From: Deltaproteobacteria bacterium | GTDB lineage: Bacteria > Myxococcota_A > UBA796 > UBA2385 | Direction: 5' to 3' | DNA length: 64,000 bases | NCBI GenBank assembly: GCA_018401435.1 | Contig: JAGYJW010000007.1 | Coordinates: 1 to 64,000 of the forward strand | In this document: piece after piece, positions 8,827-17,702 of the stretch | How positions within the stretch are numbered: position 1 is the stretch's first letter | Layout of the letters: each line of letters opens with the position of its first letter | Program-made: the position numbers and the translations under genes | The notes under the pieces: model-generated | Told to the model about the DNA's origin: nothing | The model's input: the letters and a program-made list of their open reading frames with translations, nothing else | Databases searched by the model: none

Positions 8827-9095
8827 CGGGCTTCAGGCTCTGCATCCGTCGCCTGGTGGACGGCCTGCTTCGCCTTCTTTGCGAGCCCTCGCGCGCTGCG
8901 CTTGGCGTCCTGCGCGGCGCTCTCCATGGCCTCTTTCGTCTTGCCGGCCGCGGCCTCCGCGCCATCGCCTGCGGTCTCGGCGGCGTGCTGCATCGCCAGG
9001 CCAATCTCTGTGGCCTGGTCGCCGAGTGCGGTGGCCCCCTTCTTGGCCCCTGCCGCAGCGGAGTCGATCTTCGAGTGGATATTGGGGATGTCCAT
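8823..9095 (-). CDS. Ala/Lys-rich helical protein, LEA/CsbD-like
   Basis: A 90-aa protein starting at the ATG at 9095 (GGAGG lies 11-12 bases upstream). From residue 8 on it is a long amphipathic helix with repeated Ala, Lys and Glu (GAKKGATALGDQATEIGLAM, then ETAGDGAEAAAGKTKEAMES). The composition resembles late-embryogenesis-abundant and CsbD-type stress proteins. It is the first gene of the operon with 8494 and 8297. A stress role is inference from composition only. Confidence 0.65.
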   Translation of the reverse strand: MDIPNIHSKIDSAAAGAKKGATALGDQATEIGLAMQHAAETAGDGAEAAAGKTKEAMESAAQDAKRSARGLAKKAKQAVHQATDAEPEAR

Positions 9096-9432
9096 GGTGA
9101 TTTTGATGCCTCCACCCCTGGACCCTGCAATTGGCGCGCCAGCGGCAGCAGAAGGGCCGAGGGCCTCAAAGCTCCGTCTGCATCGGCGTCCGCTCTCCCG
9201 GCCGACCGGCGAGGCATCCAGAATGGTGCCGGACGGCATCACTTTGATGGGCGCTCGTCCTGTGAGCGGCAGCAGGGCTCGATGAATCGAGCATCCCCGT
9301 GATCAGGGGGCGCAGGCGCATCCCCAGAACGATCAGCGTGAAGACGGGGCGCTGCCCCTTCCGCCGGCCGACCGCAGCGCGCTCACTTCAAGGCCTTGCC
9401 GGAGGGTGGCAGACAGGAGGCCGCGCGCGCCC
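9096..9432. other. Intergenic region with a palindrome
   Basis: No gene is seen. It must contain the promoter of the 9095-8297 operon, though no clear -35/-10 pair stands out. GCTCGAT (9277-9283) and ATCGAGC (9286-9292) form a 16-base palindrome-like site that could be an operator or small hairpin. Confidence 0.4.
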
Positions 9433-10044
9433 TCAGCCCGAGCGGCGCAGGATGAGGTGCAGGGCCCGGTCGCTGCTGCGCGGCTCGGCGGGGGAGATGG
9501 CGAGGTGACGCTCGTCGAGCAGGCCGAGGGTGAGGGCCTGTCGAATCGTGGCGACGCCCCGTCCCAGGCGCATATCCAGGCCGCCCGCCGCCTGCCGTGC
9601 GCGGGCCAGGGCGACCTCGAGGCCCTCGGTCTCGAAATGAAAGACGGTGCCCCCCTGCATCTTCAGGGAGGGGCGCGGGTGGTGGGTCAGGACGAAGACG
9701 GGCACAGGGTAGGGCGGGTTGGGCCCCCACGACCCCGTCCAGCGGTCGTCGGGCCAGGGGCCCCGCACCGGGCCGAATCGGTTGCGGCCCATGATCCAGG
9801 CGCCCAGGTTGCGGAAGCCCATGGCCGCATGGTCGTCGTCCACCCCCGTCTCTCCACCATCCTAGCCTAAGAGCTGCTGAGAGGTGCGGGTGGCCATGTC
9901 CCAGCTGCGCAGGGAGGCGGTCCCCCGGCCCATGGGTTGGTCCTTGGCCTGATCGATGCCGGCACCAAAGCCGTCTGCTGACAGGGTGAAGCTGCAGACA
10001 CGGAAGAGGCCGGGCTTGGGGGCGGGGGCTTCGGGTGGAGCCAT
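9433..10044 (-). pseudogene. Dihydrofolate reductase / RibD C-terminal-domain family protein, disrupted
   Basis: In one minus frame the sequence gives a typical YyaP/RibD-like protein: FTLSADGFGAGIDQAKDQPMG, then ETGVDDDHAAMGF, then the signature AWIMGRNRFGPVRGPW, VFVLTHHPRP and RLGRGVATIRQALTLGLLDE. It is interrupted by an in-frame TAG at 9862-9864, between LLG and DGGETG. Near the C-terminus, HLAISP is followed directly by an unrelated short tail, so about 25-30 residues of the usual ending are missing. A stop plus a deletion argue for a dead gene. The stop alone could also be a sequence error. Confidence 0.75.
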
Positions 10045-10146
10045 CGGGGTGCCGGGGAGCAGGGGAGGGGACAGCCTGGGGCACGCGCCCGGCGCACACG
10101 AGGCCCCTGGGCCGGATTGGGGCCCGGCACCTGCCAGCTCCTGGGG

Positions 10147-10263
10147 TGACTCTCTGTCCACCCTCCCCCTGCGCCTGCTCCTTGTCTTGGGTCGCAGACC
10201 CCTTGTGGACGCCTTGGGCTCGGCCGAATCTGCCCGGTTGCAGCGTGAGGGCCCCGCGGCCCG
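10147..10263 (+). pseudogene. 5' fragment of the ATC-hydrolase gene (second copy)
   Basis: This piece matches 7263-7379 at about 85% of bases and encodes STLPLRLLLVLGRRPLVDAL, then a run ending ESARLQREGPAA, against STLPLRALLVLGRKPLVEAL and ECARLRREVPAA in the intact gene. The TTG start is CTG here. The match ends after about 39 codons and the rest of the gene is missing. Twenty bases further on begins the 3' end of intact gltX, convergent, mirroring the arrangement at 7269-8072. Confidence 0.85.
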
Positions 10264-10282
10264 GGCCCTCAGCCACCCGCGC

Positions 10283-11800
10283 TCAGCTCTCTTCGCCCGC
10301 GTCGTCGGCGCCGCCAGCCAACAGGTCGGCGATCTCCTTGTCCAGCTTCTTGCGCGCCTTCTTGCTCACGCCGCCCAGGGCCTCGCTGGCCTGGCGCAGG
10401 CGATCCCGGGCCACATCCCGGCCCAGCAGCGCCATGGAGTCAAAGAGGGGCAGGCTGACCTTCTGGCCGGATAGGGCCAGGTAGAAGGGGGCGAGGAAGC
10501 GCTTGGGCTTCTCGCCGACATGGTCGGCCACCTGCCGCAACACGGCCTCGATGGCGCCGGCCTCCCACGTCGGCAGGCGGTTGAGCAGCTCCTCGACCAG
10601 GGCGATCCAGCGCAGGGTCTCGGCCGGATCGCCCAGGGCTGTGAGGGCCGCCCCGTCCACGCTCACGCGGCCGGCGGCCAGGTAGCCGGCCGTGGCGGGC
10701 AGGTCGCCGAAGGTGCCCAGGCGGGTGCGGGACAGCTGGGCCACCTGCAGCAGGAAGTCGCGGTTGAAGCGCCAGTCGATGACCCGCTGCACGAAGTCTT
10801 CGTCGGTGATGCGCTCCCGCAGCCAGCTCCGGTTGACCCAGGTGAGCTTGTCGAGGTCGAAGACCGGGCCGCCCAGCGATACGCGGGTGATGTCGAAGGC
10901 CTCCACCATCTGTTGCAGGTCGAAGATCTCCGTCTCGTCGGGCATGCTCCAGGCCATCAGCCCCAGGTAGTTGAGCAGGGCCTCGGGCAGGAAGCCCATG
11001 TGTTTGAACCACAGGATGCCCGTGGGGTTCTTGCGCTTGCTCAGCTTGCTGCGGTCGGGATTGCGCAGCAAGGGCATGTGGCAGAGCACCGGGGCCTGCC
11101 AGCCAAAGGCTTCATAGAGCAGCAGGTGCTTGGGCGCCGAGTTGATCCATTCTTCACCGCGCAACACATGGGTGATGCGCATGTGGTGGTCGTCCACCAC
11201 ATTGGCGAGGTGGTAGGTGGGCAGGCCGTCGCTCTTCATGAGCACCTGCATGTCCACCTGGGCCCAGGGGATCTCGATGGGGCCTCGCAGCAGGTCGTCG
11301 ATGCGGCAGACGCCGTCGCGCGGGACCTTCATGCGCACCACATGGGACTCGCCGTCGGCTGCACGCTGGGTCGATTCTTCAGCGGAGATGCCGGTGCAGT
11401 GGCCGTCGTAGCCGAGCGCGCCCGTATTGGCCGCCAGCTGCTCCTTGCGCAGGGCCGACAGGCGCTCTGCGGTGCAGAAGCAGCGGAAGGCGTGTCCGCT
11501 GTCGATGAGCTGCTGGGCGTGGGTCTGGTAGAGGGCGCTGCGCTCGCTCTGGCGGTAGGGGCCGTAGGGGCCGCCCACATCGGGGCCTTCGGACCAGGTC
11601 ACGCCGCACCAACGCAAGGCGTCGAGGATGGCCTGCTCGGATTCGGCGGTGCTGCGCTTCTGGTCGGTGTCTTCGATGCGCAGGATGAAGCTGCCGCCCT
11701 GTGACCTGGCAAAACAATAGTTGAAGAGGGCGACGTAGGCCGTGCCCACGTGGGGGTCGCCTGTCGGCGAGGGGGCAATGCGGGTGCGGATCTCGGTCAT
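10283..11800 (-). CDS. gltX: Glutamyl-tRNA synthetase
   Basis: A class I aminoacyl-tRNA synthetase, 505 aa, which charges tRNA-Glu in the cytoplasm. The HIGH-type motif is PSPTGDPHVGTAY (residues 8-20) and the KMSKS-type motif LSKRKNPTG lies near residue 250; both are complete. The C-terminal helical anticodon-binding domain is present and ends with an acidic tail. The ATG at 11800 has GAGG 6-10 bases upstream; the frame runs on upstream without support. It is the last gene of a minus-strand group after rdgB and a haem lipoprotein. Part of its anticodon-binding domain is duplicated at 7884-8072. The C-terminus faces a broken hydrolase gene. Confidence 0.95.
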   Translation of the reverse strand: MTEIRTRIAPSPTGDPHVGTAYVALFNYCFARSQGGSFILRIEDTDQKRSTAESEQAILDALRWCGVTWSEGPDVGGPYGPYRQSERSALYQTHAQQLIDSGHAFRCFCTAERLSALRKEQLAANTGALGYDGHCTGISAEESTQRAADGESHVVRMKVPRDGVCRIDDLLRGPIEIPWAQVDMQVLMKSDGLPTYHLANVVDDHHMRITHVLRGEEWINSAPKHLLLYEAFGWQAPVLCHMPLLRNPDRSKLSKRKNPTGILWFKHMGFLPEALLNYLGLMAWSMPDETEIFDLQQMVEAFDITRVSLGGPVFDLDKLTWVNRSWLRERITDEDFVQRVIDWRFNRDFLLQVAQLSRTRLGTFGDLPATAGYLAAGRVSVDGAALTALGDPAETLRWIALVEELLNRLPTWEAGAIEAVLRQVADHVGEKPKRFLAPFYLALSGQKVSLPLFDSMALLGRDVARDRLRQASEALGGVSKKARKKLDKEIADLLAGGADDAGEES

Positions 11801-11858
11801 GGGCGCCTCGGGGTGGGGCGGCGACCTAACCGGGCAGGGCGGCTTGGGCCGGGACGGC

Positions 11859-12353
11859 CTACCAGCTGATGAAGCGGATGCTGTCCTTGCCGGCGGCATG
11901 GCAGCCCGCGCAGCTGTCGACCGCGGCGGCGCCGGCGGTGGCCACGCTGCCGTCTTCGCTGTAGCGGGCCCAGAACCAGTCGCCGCCGGTCTTCTTCATC
12001 ACGGTGATGGCGCGCACGGAGGCCCCGGACTCGTCGTCATAGCCCTCCTTGACCAGGATGCTGCCGTCATCGAGGCTGTCGCCGGCCGCCGTGAAGCCGG
12101 CATCGGCGCTGTCGTTATACCAGATCTGGACATAGGGCCCGTGGGTGCCATCGGCCGACGCCTTGACGCCGGTCCAGTCTGCGTGCTGGTTCCAGCTGTC
12201 ATAGCCGCTGATCTCGGTCCAGAGGGCCTCGGCCGCTGCGGCGTCTTCGGCGCTGGCGCCCCCGGGTTCGGCGCTGTCGGCGGCGTCTCCATCCCCCTTG
12301 CCGCAGGCGACGGTGAGCAACATCAGGGCGGGCAGCAGGACGGGACGAGTCAT
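11859..12353 (-). CDS. Cytochrome P460-like haem lipoprotein
   Basis: A 164-aa lipoprotein: hydrophobic signal ending LLTVACGKGDG, so lipidation at Cys17. A single haem-attachment motif CAGCH lies near the C-terminus and is followed by a short GKDSIRFISW tail. The central beta-rich part (YDSWNQHADWTGVKAS, HGPYVQIWYND, ILVKEGYDD, MKKTGGDWFWARYSEDG) follows the pattern of the P460 family. It should sit in the periplasm, anchored to a membrane, as a redox protein. It lies between rdgB and gltX on the same strand, which gives no functional hint. Confidence 0.8.
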   Translation of the reverse strand: MTRPVLLPALMLLTVACGKGDGDAADSAEPGGASAEDAAAAEALWTEISGYDSWNQHADWTGVKASADGTHGPYVQIWYNDSADAGFTAAGDSLDDGSILVKEGYDDESGASVRAITVMKKTGGDWFWARYSEDGSVATAGAAAVDSCAGCHAAGKDSIRFISW

Positions 12354-12418
12354 CGGGGCTCCAGGGGCATATGAGGGGGCGGGCGTGCCAGCCTGGATGC
12401 CCGCAGGCCCAGGTGGTT

Positions 12419-13018
12419 TCAGTCGCGCAGGCCCAGGCGGACCATCAGGGCCGGCAGCTGCTGAAAGGCCCGTCCCCGGTGGCTGATGGCGTTCTTCTCG
12501 GCCGGGCTGAGCTGGGCCATGCTGCGGCCGGGCTGATCGGCGGGCCAGAAGAGGGGATCGTAGCCAAAACCCCCGACGCCGCTGGCGGATTCGCCGATAT
12601 GGCCGTCGCAGGATCCGCTCACGGTGCCTTCGACGCCGGGGGCGACCAGGGCGAGCGCGCAGCGAAAGCGGGCGCGGCGGTCGGTCTGCCCGGCCAGGCG
12701 CGCCAGCAGGTGGCGGTTGTTGGCCTCGGCGGTGGCCTCGGGGGTGAAGCGCTTGCTGCGCACACCGGGGGCCATGCCCAGGGCGTCGACCTCCAGGCCC
12801 GAGTCGTCGGCGAGGCTGGGAAGGCCGGTTCGCGCAAAGGCGAAGCGCGCTTTCTGCAGGGCGTTCCCTTCGAAGCTGTCCTGGGTTTCCGGGGCCTCGG
12901 GCAGGCCAGGGAAGTCCGCGAGGGTGAAGAGGGACAAGCCATCGAGGCCGGCATCGCGCAGGATGGCGGTGATCTCTTCGAGCTTGTGGCGGTTGTCGGT
13001 GGCGAGCAGGAGCTTCAT
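12419..13018 (-). CDS. rdgB: XTP/dITP diphosphatase (RdgB/HAM1 family)
   Basis: A 199-aa cytoplasmic house-cleaning enzyme that hydrolyses non-canonical purine nucleoside triphosphates (XTP, dITP) to monophosphates. Family motifs are intact: LLATDNRHKLEEI at residues 4-16, DSFEGNALQKA near 47, LADDSGLEVDAL near 69, GVGGFGYDPLF near 147, and the C-terminal EKNAISHRGRA. The length is normal. It is the first gene of a minus-strand group with the haem lipoprotein and gltX, and is divergent from the 13159 lipoprotein gene with 140 bases between, which must contain both promoters. Confidence 0.95.
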   Translation of the reverse strand: MKLLLATDNRHKLEEITAILRDAGLDGLSLFTLADFPGLPEAPETQDSFEGNALQKARFAFARTGLPSLADDSGLEVDALGMAPGVRSKRFTPEATAEANNRHLLARLAGQTDRRARFRCALALVAPGVEGTVSGSCDGHIGESASGVGGFGYDPLFWPADQPGRSMAQLSPAEKNAISHRGRAFQQLPALMVRLGLRD

Positions 13019-13158
13019 GGGGGCCGGCTAACCCGCCGGGACGCGCCAGCCGGGCGGATCCGGGGCCTCGCGCGTGCTACGGTTCCCCGCCTGCGGGCCC
13101 CTGGTCTGCCCCCCCTTCTGCCCTCAGATCGCCGAATCCCATCGCCCGGAGCACCCCG

Positions 13159-14232
13159 ATGCGCAACGCCCTGATGCTGTCCAGCCTCGTCCTTGGCCTG
13201 GTCGCCTGCGAAGAGAAGAGCACCAAGATGACCCTGGGCGCAGACCAGGGCGGCTCGACCTGCGCGCTGACCGCAGACACGCTGGCCGGCACCGAGTGGC
13301 TCTTCTTGAAGGCCAACCCCGACAAGACCGAGGTGCCCGAGCACAGCACCCGGCTGAAGTTCTACGACGAGGGCGGCAAGCTCAAGGCCAGGTACAATGT
13401 GGGCTCGGTGGCCGACATGTACACCTACAACTGCGAAAAGAAGGGTGTCGAGCAGATCTGCAAAGAGGAGCCCAAGACCAAGGATTGGTGTCAGGCCCTG
13501 CTGGCAGGCGGCGCCGAATGCACCGCCGAGAGCCTGCGCGCCATCGACGCCAACCTGACCGACGACGAGATCAAGAAGGCCATCGAAGAGGCCACCGCCA
13601 ACGTCGCAAAGTACAAGGACAAGCCCGAGTGGAAGTCCTTCATGTTGAACAACAACAACCTGGGCAACAAGCTGCAGGGGCTGCTCTACGTGAAGGTGGA
13701 CGAGAAGACCTGCCGCATCCGGGTCACCGACAACTACATGACCATCTACAACGGCAAGCGGGTCGAAGACAGCAACCCCGCCGGCACCAACCCCTTCGTG
13801 AAGAACGAGATGGGCGAGCTGCTGTGGGAGCACTGCACCAACCCGGTGGACCTGGTCGCCCTCACCAGCGCCGACTGGCCCGAGAAGCCCGAAGAGGTCA
13901 CCACGGTGATCAAGCACGCCGCCGGTTCCACCGTTCACTACTGGAATCTGGCCAAGGACACCCTCGCGCCGGTCGAGGGCTGCTCCTATAGCTACGATGT
14001 GTGGCAGGACGGCAAGCCGGTCAAGAAGGGCCTCTCGCCCGGACTCGACGCGACGGGCGCGACCCCTCGCCTGAAGTGGCTCTACAGCCACACCTGGAAC
14101 GAGCCCAGCCCCACCTTGCAGGGCAGCGTGACCACCTTCGTGATCACCGCCACCTGCGACGACCCCAAGAAGCTGGGTGAGGGCTGGAAGGATGGCAAGC
14201 GCGTGGCCTGCAACGCCGTGCTGATTCAGTGA
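13159..14232 (+). CDS. Lipoprotein of unknown function
   Basis: A 357-aa protein whose N-terminus (MRNALMLSSLVLGLVAC) is a lipoprotein signal with the modified Cys at residue 17. The mature part has many cysteines (about ten), suggesting disulfides, and short Lys/Glu-rich helices between beta-like segments. I recognise no family. It is followed by a good intrinsic terminator at 14278-14309 and is convergent with cysS. Base composition is typical of the window. Confidence 0.8.
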   Translation: MRNALMLSSLVLGLVACEEKSTKMTLGADQGGSTCALTADTLAGTEWLFLKANPDKTEVPEHSTRLKFYDEGGKLKARYNVGSVADMYTYNCEKKGVEQICKEEPKTKDWCQALLAGGAECTAESLRAIDANLTDDEIKKAIEEATANVAKYKDKPEWKSFMLNNNNLGNKLQGLLYVKVDEKTCRIRVTDNYMTIYNGKRVEDSNPAGTNPFVKNEMGELLWEHCTNPVDLVALTSADWPEKPEEVTTVIKHAAGSTVHYWNLAKDTLAPVEGCSYSYDVWQDGKPVKKGLSPGLDATGATPRLKWLYSHTWNEPSPTLQGSVTTFVITATCDDPKKLGEGWKDGKRVACNAVLIQ

Positions 14233-14277
14233 CCGAAGCCCGCTGCCGGGCCGACCGGCGCTGAGCGCCTGAACACG

Positions 14278-14309
14278 CGGGGGCGGCCTCATTGAGAGTG
14301 CCGCCCCCG
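14278..14309 (+). terminator. Intrinsic terminator after the 13159 lipoprotein gene
   Basis: CGGGGGCGGC (14278-14287) pairs perfectly with GCCGCCCCCG (14300-14309) over a 12-base loop and is followed by the T-rich TCTTCATTCTT. It separates the lipoprotein gene from convergent cysS. Confidence 0.8.
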
Positions 14310-14353
14310 TCTTCATTCTTGGGCCAAGGCTGCGAGGCCAGGGCTGGTCGGCC

Positions 14354-15877
14354 TCAGGCGGCGCTGCCGCCGTCCACGTTGAGGCGCCAGCGGGTGCCAT
14401 CGGCCCCGTCCATGATGACCACGCCCAGGGCGTCCAGCTCTTCGCGCACCGCGTCGGCGGCGGCCCAGTCCTTGCTGGCGCGGGCGGCCTCGCGGGCGGC
14501 CACCTTGGCGGCGACATCGTCGGCACCCAGGCCCGCGCGCTTCAGCAGCTTGGCGGTCAGCTCGGCGAAGAACTCGGCGCTGGGCCGACCGCCCACCCCC
14601 AGGACCCGCCCGGCCAGATCGAAGCAGGCCAGGGCCTCTTGGGCCAGGGCGGCGCTGCGCTTCCACCACTTCTTGTGGTTGGCGTAGCGGTTGGCGGCGC
14701 GCACCAGGTCGAAGAGCTCGGCCATGGCGCGGCCCGTGCCGAAGTCGTCGTTCATGGCGGCGGTGAAGGCGGCCTTGAAGCCCCGCACGGACTCCACCAG
14801 GGCGGCGGCGTCTTCGCCCAGGTCGCCGGCCAGCTCTTCGGGGCTGGCGGTGACGGGCAGGGCCGCCATGGCTTCGAGCACCTCGCGGGCCAGGTAGACC
14901 CTCTCGGCCGCCATCAAGCAGTCGGTCAGGCGGGCGGCGCTGAAGGGCAGGGGACGCCGGTAGTGGCTCTCCATATAGAGGATGCGCAGGGCCTCGGCGG
15001 GCACCTCGTCGAGCAGGTCCCGGATGTCGATGACATTGCCCAGGCTCTTGCTCATCTTGATGGGGTTGCCCTCGTCGTCCACCAGGGTGAGGTGGCCGTT
15101 GTGCATCCAGGTGCGGGCGAAGGGGTGGTCGCCGGTGGCGCACTCGCTCTGGGCGATCTCGTTTTCATGGTGGGGGAAGACCAGATCGATGCCGCCGCCG
15201 TGAATGTCGAAGGTGGTGCCCAGGTGTTCCGCGGCCATGGCGGAGCATTCGATGTGCCAGCCGGGCCGGCCGGGGCCCCAGGGGCTGGGCCAGGAGATCT
15301 CGCCGTCGGTGGCGGCCTTCCACAGGGCGAAGTCGCCGGGGTGGCGCTTGCTCTCGTTGACGGCAACCCGCTCGCCGGCCCGCAGATCATCCAGCTTGCG
15401 GCCGGACAACTTGCCGTAGCCCTCGAAGCTCTCGACCGCGAACCAGACGTCGCCGCTGTCGGTGGCATAGGCGTGGCCCCTGTCCACCAGCCGTGCCGTC
15501 ATGGCCACGATCTGGTCGATGTGCTCGCTCACCTTGGGGGCCACGGTGGGTTCGAGCAGGCCCAGGCGGCCCAGGTCTGCGTCCAGGTCGGCGATGAAGC
15601 GCTGCGACAGGGCAAGCGGGTCCTCGCCCAGCTCCAAGGCGCGGGCGATGATCTTGTCGTCCACATCGGTGTGGTTGCGCACATAGGTCACGTCGAAGCC
15701 GCTCTCGAGCAGCCAGCGATAGACGACGTCAAAGCTCATCATTGCGCGCGCATGCCCGATGTGGCAATGCGCGTAGACGGTCATGCCGCAGACATACATC
15801 CGCACCTTGCCGGCCTCGGCGGGGGTGAAGACCTCAACCTGGCGGCTGAGGGTGTTGTAGATCTTGAGGTCAGACAT
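14354..15877 (-). CDS. cysS: Cysteinyl-tRNA synthetase
   Basis: A class I aminoacyl-tRNA synthetase of 507 aa, slightly longer than E. coli CysRS (461). The zinc-site start of the catalytic domain is MYVCGMTVYAHCHIGHAR (residues 27-44), combining the first Zn cysteine and the HIGH motif. The later zinc ligands are in WHIECSAMA and FPHHENEIAQSE, and KMSKSLGN forms the KMSKS loop near residue 275. The DALR-type helical domain and a C-terminal extension follow. The ATG at 15877 is 80 bases after the cdnL stop codon on the same strand, so the two may form one unit. Confidence 0.95.
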   Translation of the reverse strand: MSDLKIYNTLSRQVEVFTPAEAGKVRMYVCGMTVYAHCHIGHARAMMSFDVVYRWLLESGFDVTYVRNHTDVDDKIIARALELGEDPLALSQRFIADLDADLGRLGLLEPTVAPKVSEHIDQIVAMTARLVDRGHAYATDSGDVWFAVESFEGYGKLSGRKLDDLRAGERVAVNESKRHPGDFALWKAATDGEISWPSPWGPGRPGWHIECSAMAAEHLGTTFDIHGGGIDLVFPHHENEIAQSECATGDHPFARTWMHNGHLTLVDDEGNPIKMSKSLGNVIDIRDLLDEVPAEALRILYMESHYRRPLPFSAARLTDCLMAAERVYLAREVLEAMAALPVTASPEELAGDLGEDAAALVESVRGFKAAFTAAMNDDFGTGRAMAELFDLVRAANRYANHKKWWKRSAALAQEALACFDLAGRVLGVGGRPSAEFFAELTAKLLKRAGLGADDVAAKVAAREAARASKDWAAADAVREELDALGVVIMDGADGTRWRLNVDGGSAA

Positions 15878-15957
15878 GGCGGCTCCGGGTTCATGCGGCG
15901 CCGGCCCCTATCGCGTCGGGGCGGGCCGCGTCCGGTGCTGCCATCGCCGCGGCAGAT

Positions 15958-16443
15958 TCAGCTGGCGAAGATGATGTCGAGCTCGGCGCGCACGGTGGCC
16001 TCGTCCACATCCTTGGCCACGGCGATCTCCTGGATCAGCAGGGTGCTGGCCTGGTCGTACATCTTGCGTTCGCCGAAGCTGAGGTTCTTCTGGGCGCGCA
16101 GCAGGGCCAGATCCCGCAGGACCTTGCCGACCTCGATGGGGTCGCCGGTCTGGATCTTGTTGAGGTATTCGCGGTAGCGCCGGTTCCAGGTCTGGTTGTC
16201 GGCGGGCACGTCGCGGTCCTTGAGCACCACGTAGACCTTGTCCACCTGGGTCATGGAGATGACGTTGCGCATGCCCAGGGCGCTGGCGTTTTGGATGGGG
16301 ACCTTGATGGTCATGCCATTGTCGAGAATCTTGAGGACATAGACGGTGGCCGTGGCCCCGCCAAGGTCGATACTCTCGACTGCCTGGACCACGCCGACGC
16401 CGTGTCCGGGGTAGACCGCCTTGTCACCGACCTTGAACTCCAT
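15958..16443 (-). CDS. cdnL: CdnL/CarD-family transcription regulator
   Basis: A 161-aa protein, close in length to Myxococcus CdnL (164 aa). The N-terminal RNA-polymerase-interacting Tudor-like domain starts MEFKVGDKAVYPGHGVGVV and contains VYVLKILDNGMTIKVPIQNA. The C-terminal helical DNA-binding part contains TWNRRYREYLNKIQTGDPIE and the conserved LSFGERKMYDQA. In this family the protein stabilises the open promoter complex at sigma-A promoters, including rRNA genes. A near-consensus promoter lies upstream (16598-16627). It is divergent from the lptF-like gene. Confidence 0.93.
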   Translation of the reverse strand: MEFKVGDKAVYPGHGVGVVQAVESIDLGGATATVYVLKILDNGMTIKVPIQNASALGMRNVISMTQVDKVYVVLKDRDVPADNQTWNRRYREYLNKIQTGDPIEVGKVLRDLALLRAQKNLSFGERKMYDQASTLLIQEIAVAKDVDEATVRAELDIIFAS

Positions 16444-16597
16444 GATCCCACTCCGCTGGTTTCGAGGGCCGCGCCGATAGCGGCGCAGCGGGCGGGCCTG
16501 GGACCGACGGGGGATCGTGGCTGCGACAGGACCGGCACGGGGCGCGGGGGTCGACGCACACGGGCCAACGTCGATACACGGGCCGCAAACGCGGAAG

Positions 16598-16627
16598 ATG
16601 ATAGCCCGAAGAGGCCGCTCCTGTCAA
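16598..16627 (-). promoter_or_regulatory. Sigma-70-type promoter of cdnL
   Basis: On the minus strand TTGACA (16627-16622) is separated by 18 bases from TATCAT (16603-16598), about 155 bases upstream of the cdnL ATG. The -35 is perfect and the -10 differs from TATAAT at one position (C for A). Confidence 0.75.
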
Positions 16628-16652
16628 GCTGCCCGCCGCCGGCCGCATTCGA

Positions 16653-17702
16653 ATGGTGATGGTTATACGCCAATTTTCAACGATGTGGCTCCTCGGGCCG
16701 CCGGCCGGTCGGTCCTTGGCCGCAGCGGTCCTGCTTGCCGCCATCGCGGGGGGAGCGGGCCTGTCGCTGCTGGCCCTGGTTGGGCTGGCCGTGCAGACCT
16801 TGCTGGCCATGCCCGCCGCGCCGGGCGTCGGATCCGCGGCGCTGGCCCTCGCGGCCCTGCTGCCGGGCGCCCTGGAGCTGTCTGCGCCGGTGGGCCTGCT
16901 GTTGGGCGCGCTCTGGGTGGGGCGGGCCTGGGGCGAGCGCGGACAGTGGCTGGGCTTGTCGGCGGCGGGGCTGCCGGTCCGGCAGGTGTTGGGGCCCGTG
17001 CTGGTGCTCTCTTTGGTCGCCACCTTCGCCCAGCGCTGCTGGCCCACCAGCTGGCGCCGCGGGGGCGCGCCCATGCGGCGGCCGCCCTGGCGGGGGCTGG
17101 CGGACTTTGACCTGCTGCCGGGCCAGCCGGTGCTCTGGGGCCCGACCGGCTGCTGCTGCAGGTGGAGGCGGGCGATGCGACAGGCGGCTACCAGGGCCTC
17201 TTCCTGGCCCAGGCGACCGGGTGATGCTGGCCCGGCGGGCCGACTGGATGCCGAGGCCGGCCTCATTCTGGAGGAGGGACAGCTGCTGCTGCCCGGGGGC
17301 GCGGCTGCGGGCTGGACCCTGGACTTCGAGCGCGCCACCCTGCCCCTGCCCGCGGCCAAGCGGCGTGTGGAGCTGGCGGAACGCAGCAGCCCCCATCTCG
17401 TCGATCTCATCGGTAGAATGAGGACTCACGGCAAGACAGCGGCCTATGAGCGCCTGGTGCTGTGGAAGCGCAGCACCCTGGCGGTGGCGATGCCCCTGCT
17501 GCTGCTGCTGGGGCTGGCCCTGGGGGCGCGCGGCCGGCAGCCTGGACGGATGGGCGCGGCGGTGACCCTGTGCTGGTGGGCGCTCACGCGCATGGGCGAC
17601 CAGCTGGTGACCCGCTTGTCGGCCCCCGGCGCCGCCTTGGTGCCCCTGCTCGTCCTGGCCCTTGCGACGGCCCTGGTCTGGCGCCGCTGGCGGTCGGCCT
17701 GA
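16653..17702 (+). pseudogene. LptF/LptG-family lipopolysaccharide-export permease, frame-broken (first of pair)
   Basis: The order of features is that of an LptF/G permease: N-terminal membrane helices (about 16685-16960), a periplasmic part, then C-terminal helices (LAVAMPLLLLLGLALGARG, and a run ending LVLALATALVW). The reading frame must change several times in the middle. ALLAHQLAPRG is in one frame, LADFDLLPGQPVLWG in the start frame, LLLQVEAGDATGGYQGLFLA in another that ends at a TGA near 17222, RVMLARRADW in the third, and from DAEAGLILEEG the start frame again to the TGA at 17700. LptFG normally move LPS from the inner membrane with LptB. The gene is either a decaying copy or carries local sequence errors. 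Confidence 0.65.

Noticed and set aside
14639..16177. 512-codon plus-strand open frame over cysS and cdnL
   Set aside because: It is antisense to two well-supported housekeeping genes.
17222..17224. TGA inside the lptF-like gene as a Sec codon
   Set aside because: The flanking protein is only continuous if a base is added (frame changes from LAQATG to RVMLARR), so this is a frame shift and not recoding.
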